Shown one piece after another: positions 6,072 to 9,526 of a stretch of DNA of 9,526 nt. The translations under genes and the position numbers were made by a program. The notes beneath the pieces were generated by a model that saw nothing but the letters and a program-made list of their open reading frames with translations, searched no databases and was not told the origin of the DNA. Source of the DNA: Acidobacteriaceae bacterium (GTDB lineage: Bacteria > Acidobacteriota > Terriglobia > Terriglobales > Acidobacteriaceae); NCBI GenBank assembly GCA_003162495.1, contig PMOF01000099.1:8454-17979 (forward strand). Reading direction: 5' to 3'. Numbering within the stretch: the first letter of the stretch is position 1; every line of letters begins with the position of its first letter.

Positions 6072-7472
6072 ATGGCCGCTTCTCATCCTCCCCATTCCTC
6101 CCTCCCGGCCGCATCCGTCGCCGATGCCCGAACTGCCCTGCTGAAGCGTGCCGCTCGCGACGCCATGGATTACCTGGAAGGCGTGAATGCGCGGCCAGTC
6201 GCCCCCATAGCGCAGGCTATCGCCGCTCTGAGCGCCCTGCGCGGGCCGCTGCCGCCGGGGCCGACCAGCCCAGAGACGGTGCTGCACCTGCTGCATGAGA
6301 TTGGGTCGCCGGCGACGGTGGCCAAGACCACTGGACGGTATTTTGGCTTTGTGACTGGCGACTGTCTTCCGGCGGCGCTGGCGGCCTCGTGGCTGGTGAG
6401 CGCGTGGGACCAGAACGCCGCGCATCACGTGCAGTCCCCGGTGGCGGCGCAATTGGAGGAGACCGCGATCGACTGGGTGCGGGAGCTGTTTGGCCTGCCG
6501 GAGGGGACGGGCGGAGCTGTGGTGACGGGCGCGACGATGGCCAATTTCTCCGGCCTGGCCGCGGCGCGGCACACGCTGTTCGAGCGCGCCGGATGGGATG
6601 TGGAGGCAGACGGGCTTTTTGGCGCCCCGCCGATTACGGTGGTGGTAGGCGAAGAAGTACATCAGTCGGTGATCAAGGCGCTGGGTCTGCTCGGCATGGG
6701 ACGCAAGCGGGTGGTGCAGGTGCCGGTGGATGGGCAGGGACGCATGCGGGCCGACGCCGTGCCGCACCTGGATGGAATGACGATCCTCTGTTTGCAGGCC
6801 GGCAACGTGAATACTGGCGCCTTTGATCCGGCGGCGGCAATTTGCCCGGTGGCGCGCGCGGCTGGCGCCTGGATCCATGTCGACGGAGCATTCGGCCTGT
6901 GGGCGGCGGCCTCGCCGGAATACTGCAAGCTGACCAGGGGATTCGAGCAGGCGGACTCCTGGGCTACTGACGGGCACAAATGGCCGAATATCGGCTATGA
7001 CTGTGGGATCGCGTTGGTGCGAGATATAAAGGCGCTACGTGCGGCCATGTCGATTCAGGCAGCCTATCTTGTGCATGCCGAAACGCGCGACCCCTCGAAC
7101 TACAACCCCGAGCTGTCGCGGCGCGCGCGCGGCGTGGAGTTGTGGGCTGGGTTGCGGTCGCTGGGGCGGCAAGGCATGGCGGCGATAGTCGAGCGGACCT
7201 CGAGCCATGCGCGGCGGTTCGCGGCGGGGCTGAAGGCGGCCGGGTTCGAGGTGTTGAATGATGTCGTCATCAACCAGGTGCTGGTTTCGTTTGGCGACGC
7301 CGAGAAGACACTGCGGGTGATTGCGCGGCTGCAGGCCGACGGGACCTGCTGGTGCGGCTCGACCGTGTGGCAAGGGCAGACGGCCATGCGCATCAGCGTG
7401 TCATCGTGGGTTACCAGCAATGAAGACGTGGAACGCAGCCTGGCCGCCATGATCAAAGCCGCGAAGGAGTAG
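6072..7472 (+). CDS. PLP-dependent group II amino acid decarboxylase family protein
   Basis: This 466-residue cytosolic enzyme belongs to the fold-type I, aromatic-L-amino-acid/glutamate decarboxylase family. Visible landmarks are GRYFGFVTGD (88-97), the phosphate-binding VTGATMANFSGLAAAR (151-166), His197 in GEEVHQSV that stacks on the cofactor, and Asp271 in IHVDGAFG that contacts the pyridine nitrogen. Lys303 in TDGHKWPNIGYDCG forms the Schiff base. The C-terminal domain ends with RISVSSWVTSNEDVERS, as in the family, and length is normal. I use the ATG at 6072; GTG 6051 in the same frame would add seven residues, and neither start has a clear ribosome site. The substrate cannot be read from sequence. 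It lies just after the antitoxin gene but shows no functional tie to it. Aldolase-type relatives share the fold, so decarboxylation itself is inferred. Confidence 0.9.
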   Translation: MAASHPPHSSLPAASVADARTALLKRAARDAMDYLEGVNARPVAPIAQAIAALSALRGPLPPGPTSPETVLHLLHEIGSPATVAKTTGRYFGFVTGDCLPAALAASWLVSAWDQNAAHHVQSPVAAQLEETAIDWVRELFGLPEGTGGAVVTGATMANFSGLAAARHTLFERAGWDVEADGLFGAPPITVVVGEEVHQSVIKALGLLGMGRKRVVQVPVDGQGRMRADAVPHLDGMTILCLQAGNVNTGAFDPAAAICPVARAAGAWIHVDGAFGLWAAASPEYCKLTRGFEQADSWATDGHKWPNIGYDCGIALVRDIKALRAAMSIQAAYLVHAETRDPSNYNPELSRRARGVELWAGLRSLGRQGMAAIVERTSSHARRFAAGLKAAGFEVLNDVVINQVLVSFGDAEKTLRVIARLQADGTCWCGSTVWQGQTAMRISVSSWVTSNEDVERSLAAMIKAAKE

Positions 7473-7530
7473 GACAAGCCTCACCAGAGATTACCTGTGG
7501 ACTCCTGCTTTAATCCAAAAAAGGGGATGA

Positions 7531-7905
7531 ATGGACACGCCCAATGAACCGCGGACCGGCCAGCTTGAGATGCTGGCGCATGTCTTTAAGGAGCAGCTCG
7601 TAGCCTGCCTGGAAGAGTGCGCGCAGGGCCGGCGCGGCCTGTTCTCCGGCTATGAGCATCTGGGTGGAGTGGACGACGATCAGGCATGGCTTGAGGCTGC
7701 CCGGCTGCGTGAATTGGCGCTTGCCCTGCAAGGCATGTTTAGCCAGGAGCAAGAGTCGAATGCGCTATGCGACGAATTCCTTGACCTGTGCTCGATGCAC
7801 GGCGAGAGCAACCCCGGTGAACGCAAGCTGGCGCGCGCCTTTCTTGACCGCATAAAGAAAGGTGAAGTGGGAACGAAGCCGCCCGAGGACCGAAAGCCAT
7901 GGTGA
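7531..7905 (+). CDS. Hypothetical protein, 124 residues
   Basis: I do not recognise a family. The ATG at 7531 follows GGGGA (7523-7527) at short spacing after an A-run, a plausible ribosome site. The protein looks soluble and mainly helical, with no signal peptide or membrane segment. Residues 10-35 (QLEMLAHVFKEQLVACLEEC) and 50-70 (QAWLEAARLRELALALQGMF) would form amphipathic helices. The C-terminus is charged (ERKLARAFLDRIKKGEV, then PPEDRKPW). Three cysteines are scattered (about 25, 29 and 83) plus one near 87, without a metal-binding pattern. It sits 58 bases after the decarboxylase gene with no terminator between, so they may be cotranscribed. Its codon use and GC content resemble its neighbours, which supports a real gene. 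Confidence 0.75.
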   Translation: MDTPNEPRTGQLEMLAHVFKEQLVACLEECAQGRRGLFSGYEHLGGVDDDQAWLEAARLRELALALQGMFSQEQESNALCDEFLDLCSMHGESNPGERKLARAFLDRIKKGEVGTKPPEDRKPW

Positions 7906-7949
7906 TCCTGGATTGCGTTCCTGCGCGGCCGGCCGCTAGCCTGGAACCA

Positions 7950-7979
7950 AACTGGCGCTCCTCGCGCCGAATCCCAGTT
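7950..7979. repeat. Inverted repeat between convergent genes
   Basis: In the 119-base gap between two converging genes, AACT (7950-7953) with GGCGC (7954-7958) is mirrored by GCGCC (7964-7968) and AGTT (7976-7979), a GC-rich hairpin with a one-sided bulge. The position suits a bidirectional terminator, but no T-run follows on either strand. GC-rich palindromes also occur at 7925-7936 and 7982-7991. Function unproven. Confidence 0.35.
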
Positions 7980-8024
7980 GAGCGTCGACGCGAGGGTGCA
8001 TTGCTGCCATTCAGCGCTGGCGGC

Positions 8025-8888
8025 TTACCACCGGATGCCTAGCGTGATCGGAATCACCTTGGTCCCGGCAGTCACGGTCGTGGTCCCCAGGCCATTCGGG
8101 TTGGTGGTTACCGCCGGCGTAAGAACGTCCAGATAGCGGACCTCGGCAAAAAGCTTGAGTCGGCTGTCCCCGTACATTCCGCCAAATCTGCGCATATAAC
8201 CGCCGCCGACGCTAAACCCTCCCTGGTTGCTTGAAAAATGACCCACAACCTGGTTTTGTACACCAACCGAGCAATAGTAGACCGAACAATACTGGGCTTG
8301 CTGCGGGTCAGTGAAATTGGTTACTTTGCGGTAAAAGCCTCCGCCGCCCGTGATGTAAAGATCGTTGGACTTCTTGGGGTAGAGATCGAACACCGGATCC
8401 ATGGTAAGGGACCAGATGTGCGCATACCCTCCGGTCGCGCCAGTCTCGGCGATCAATGCGCCAGGAAGCTTGTCGTCAATGAACTGGTATTCGGCCAGCA
8501 GAGCCAGGCGTTGCGAGAGGTCATAACCCCCGCCGATCGTAAAATTGCCGCCGTATGTGATTTTGTTGGAAGCGGGAGCGTTGAAGCCGCCCCCTGCTTC
8601 GAAGGTGAAATTGTGCGTCAGGCGGTGTTTCAAACCGCCATTGGTCGGCTCCTGGGCCGCGCTCGAGCCCGCCGCGGCGGGCTCCGAGGGCAGAGCAGCG
8701 GAATCGTCGGAGTCGGCGAAGGATGCGACGGGGAGCGAATCCGAGCTCGATTCGTCGGCAGAGAGGCTGGCTGCGCCAGCGTGTTCGGAAACGGCGGATT
8801 GCGCGCTCGCGAAACCGGCTGCAAGCACAACCGCACACACAAAGAGACTGGCGCGCCGCGTCAGCAACACCCACAGGGAAAACGACAT
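8025..8888 (-). CDS. Secreted outer-membrane beta-barrel protein
   Basis: The 287-residue protein begins with a Sec signal peptide (charged RR at 11-12, hydrophobic core LFVCAVVLAAG, cleavage likely after FASAQ at about residue 30). I chose the ATG at 8886-8888, preceded by GAGG seven bases upstream; the frame continues upstream, but that part lacks protein character. A Ser/Ala/Asp-rich low-complexity stretch (about 31-80) follows. The rest shows alternating Gly- and aromatic-rich strands: FTFEAGGGFN, GNFTIGGGYD, LALLAEYQFID, DLYITGGGGFYRK, GGFSVGGGYMRRFGG, LKLFAEVRYLD. The last strand is VIPITLGIRW, ending in an aromatic residue as the BAM-recognised beta-signal does. This fits an eight-strand OmpA/OmpX-type barrel (OMP_b-brl-like) in the outer membrane. 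Cargo or role is unknown. Its gene converges with the upstream hypothetical gene. Confidence 0.85.
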   Translation of the reverse strand: MSFSLWVLLTRRASLFVCAVVLAAGFASAQSAVSEHAGAASLSADESSSDSLPVASFADSDDSAALPSEPAAAGSSAAQEPTNGGLKHRLTHNFTFEAGGGFNAPASNKITYGGNFTIGGGYDLSQRLALLAEYQFIDDKLPGALIAETGATGGYAHIWSLTMDPVFDLYPKKSNDLYITGGGGFYRKVTNFTDPQQAQYCSVYYCSVGVQNQVVGHFSSNQGGFSVGGGYMRRFGGMYGDSRLKLFAEVRYLDVLTPAVTTNPNGLGTTTVTAGTKVIPITLGIRW

Positions 8889-9075
8889 GTCATAACCTCG
8901 CAAGTTTGAATTGTTTCCATATTTCCGGGAACCACGTTGCGCTCCCTGCACCCTCTTAGACAGAACTCTTTCGCAGAAAGTTGCTAGGCCACAAAAATGC
9001 CGTCCCACTTCGCGCCGTTTCCTCCGCATTCAGGGTCGGAGATTCTGTGCGTGTTGTTCGCCCGATCGCTGCTTG

Positions 9076-9117
9076 CATCGAACTCTCTTTTCAATGAATG
9101 ATAGATAACAAGAACTT
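9076..9117 (+). repeat. Imperfect direct repeat, copy 1
   Basis: This is the first of two copies in the 426-base non-coding stretch 8889-9314. The shared core is TTTCAATGAATGA, then T or G, then AGATAACA, ending AACTT. Weaker similarity extends upstream to a TCGA at 9078-9081. It lies about 200 bases upstream of the outer-membrane protein start. The rest of the stretch shows an imperfect palindrome AACTCTTTC GCA GAAAGTT (8964-8982) and no convincing promoter. Confidence 0.65.
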
Positions 9118-9159
9118 ATCAACCTCTTATGGTCGGATAACTCCCCATTCATTTATGAG

Positions 9160-9200
9160 CGTCGATCCATCTTTCAATGAATGAGAGATAACATTAACTT
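9160..9200 (+). repeat. Imperfect direct repeat, copy 2
   Basis: This is the second copy, shifted about 84 bases from the first. The 30-base core (9171-9200 against 9088-9117) agrees at 26 positions. Between the copies, CATTCATTTATGA (9146-9158) resembles the TCAATGAATG core on the opposite strand. The copies could be protein-binding sites or the relic of a small duplication. No coding potential was accepted here. Confidence 0.65.
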
Positions 9201-9314
9201 CCGGTTCTCCGCCTTCAATCCTGCGACTATAACATTTCGCGCGGAAGGAAACTATCATTCTTCCTTTTCGCCGTTTCAACTTGACTGTGCGGGTCATCCT
9301 TGGAGTTACCAGGA

Positions 9315-9526
9315 TCACCATTGAACACCCGGATAAAGACTTGGCAATCGCTCAGTGCGGAACTGAAATGAATCCTTGGTCAGTGTCTGCCAGATAAGTT
9401 GGGGTGGCGTGGTATTCAAATTCACTTCCTGAATCAGTGAGCCTCCCGGAGCTGCGCAGAAATCCACTTCCATATCGCCGTTGGCCAGGTCCTGCACACT
9501 CCCTCCGAAATAACTGTACATCCCCG
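9315..9526 (-). CDS. Aryl-sulfate sulfotransferase (ASST)-like protein, C-terminal fragment at right edge
   Basis: The last 69 residues plus stop are visible and the frame is open to the window edge, so this is the 3' end of a longer gene and not a complete small gene. The visible part, with MYSYFGGSVQDLANGDMEVD, then FCAAPGGSLIQEV, PPQLIWQ and the terminal RLPSLYPGVQW, matches the C-terminal blade of arylsulfotransferase-family beta-propeller proteins as I know them from acidobacteria. Such proteins are usually secreted or periplasmic and move sulfuryl groups between phenolic compounds. The catalytic histidine region lies outside the window, so activity cannot be judged. No clear terminator follows the stop; a weak AAGGAA/TTCCTT hairpin lies about 50 bases downstream. 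Confidence 0.75.
   Translation of the reverse strand, partial: GMYSYFGGSVQDLANGDMEVDFCAAPGGSLIQEVNLNTTPPQLIWQTLTKDSFQFRTERLPSLYPGVQW

Noticed and set aside
9127..9321. 64-codon minus-strand frame whose ATG overlaps the sulfotransferase stop
   Set aside because: The overlap looks like coupling, but there is no ribosome site, the product has no protein-like pattern, and its second half is read from the non-coding repeat.
1..9526. CRISPR array, tRNA, rRNA, insertion sequence or prophage genes
   Set aside because: No regularly spaced repeats, no tRNA-like cloverleaf or rRNA sequence noticed, and no transposase or phage proteins among the frames.

Overview
The window is GC-rich bacterial chromosome. 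A rimP-nusA-infB operon with no ylxR or L7Ae-type gene between nusA and infB, together with the style of the unassigned proteins, suggests an Acidobacteriota (Terriglobia-like) soil bacterium. That taxonomic placement is inference from recognising protein styles, not from a search.

Layout. Positions 1-5291 hold a minus-strand translation/transcription operon read right to left: a promoter (5263-5291), a structured leader with an intrinsic-terminator-like attenuator (5174-5200), rimP (30S maturation), nusA (transcription elongation/antitermination) and infB (initiation factor IF-2, cut off by the left edge). The 280-base nusA-infB gap is long for such an operon and holds a nested inverted-repeat structure (2503-2613). 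Divergent from this operon, on the plus strand, is a type II toxin-antitoxin pair, a BrnT-like toxin and a ribbon-helix-helix antitoxin (5465-6044). It has its own sigma70-type promoter, a perfect palindrome over the -10 box, and an apparently leaderless toxin start. Next come a PLP-dependent group II decarboxylase (6072-7472) and a small conserved-looking hypothetical gene (7531-7905), both on the plus strand. They converge on a minus-strand secreted outer-membrane beta-barrel protein (8025-8888). A 426-base non-coding stretch with two copies of an imperfect repeat of about 42 bases follows. The window ends with the C-terminal end of an aryl-sulfate sulfotransferase-like gene on the minus strand (9315 to the right edge).

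How the parts fit. RimP, NusA and IF-2 are classic operon partners linking ribosome assembly, transcription and translation initiation. The leader terminator upstream of rimP is where NusA feedback on its own operon would act. The toxin-antitoxin pair should be self-regulated by the antitoxin at the palindrome. The right half is unrelated accessory or envelope metabolism. I see no clear multi-gene novel system. The best leads are RNA-level: the rimP leader and the nusA-infB intergenic structure.
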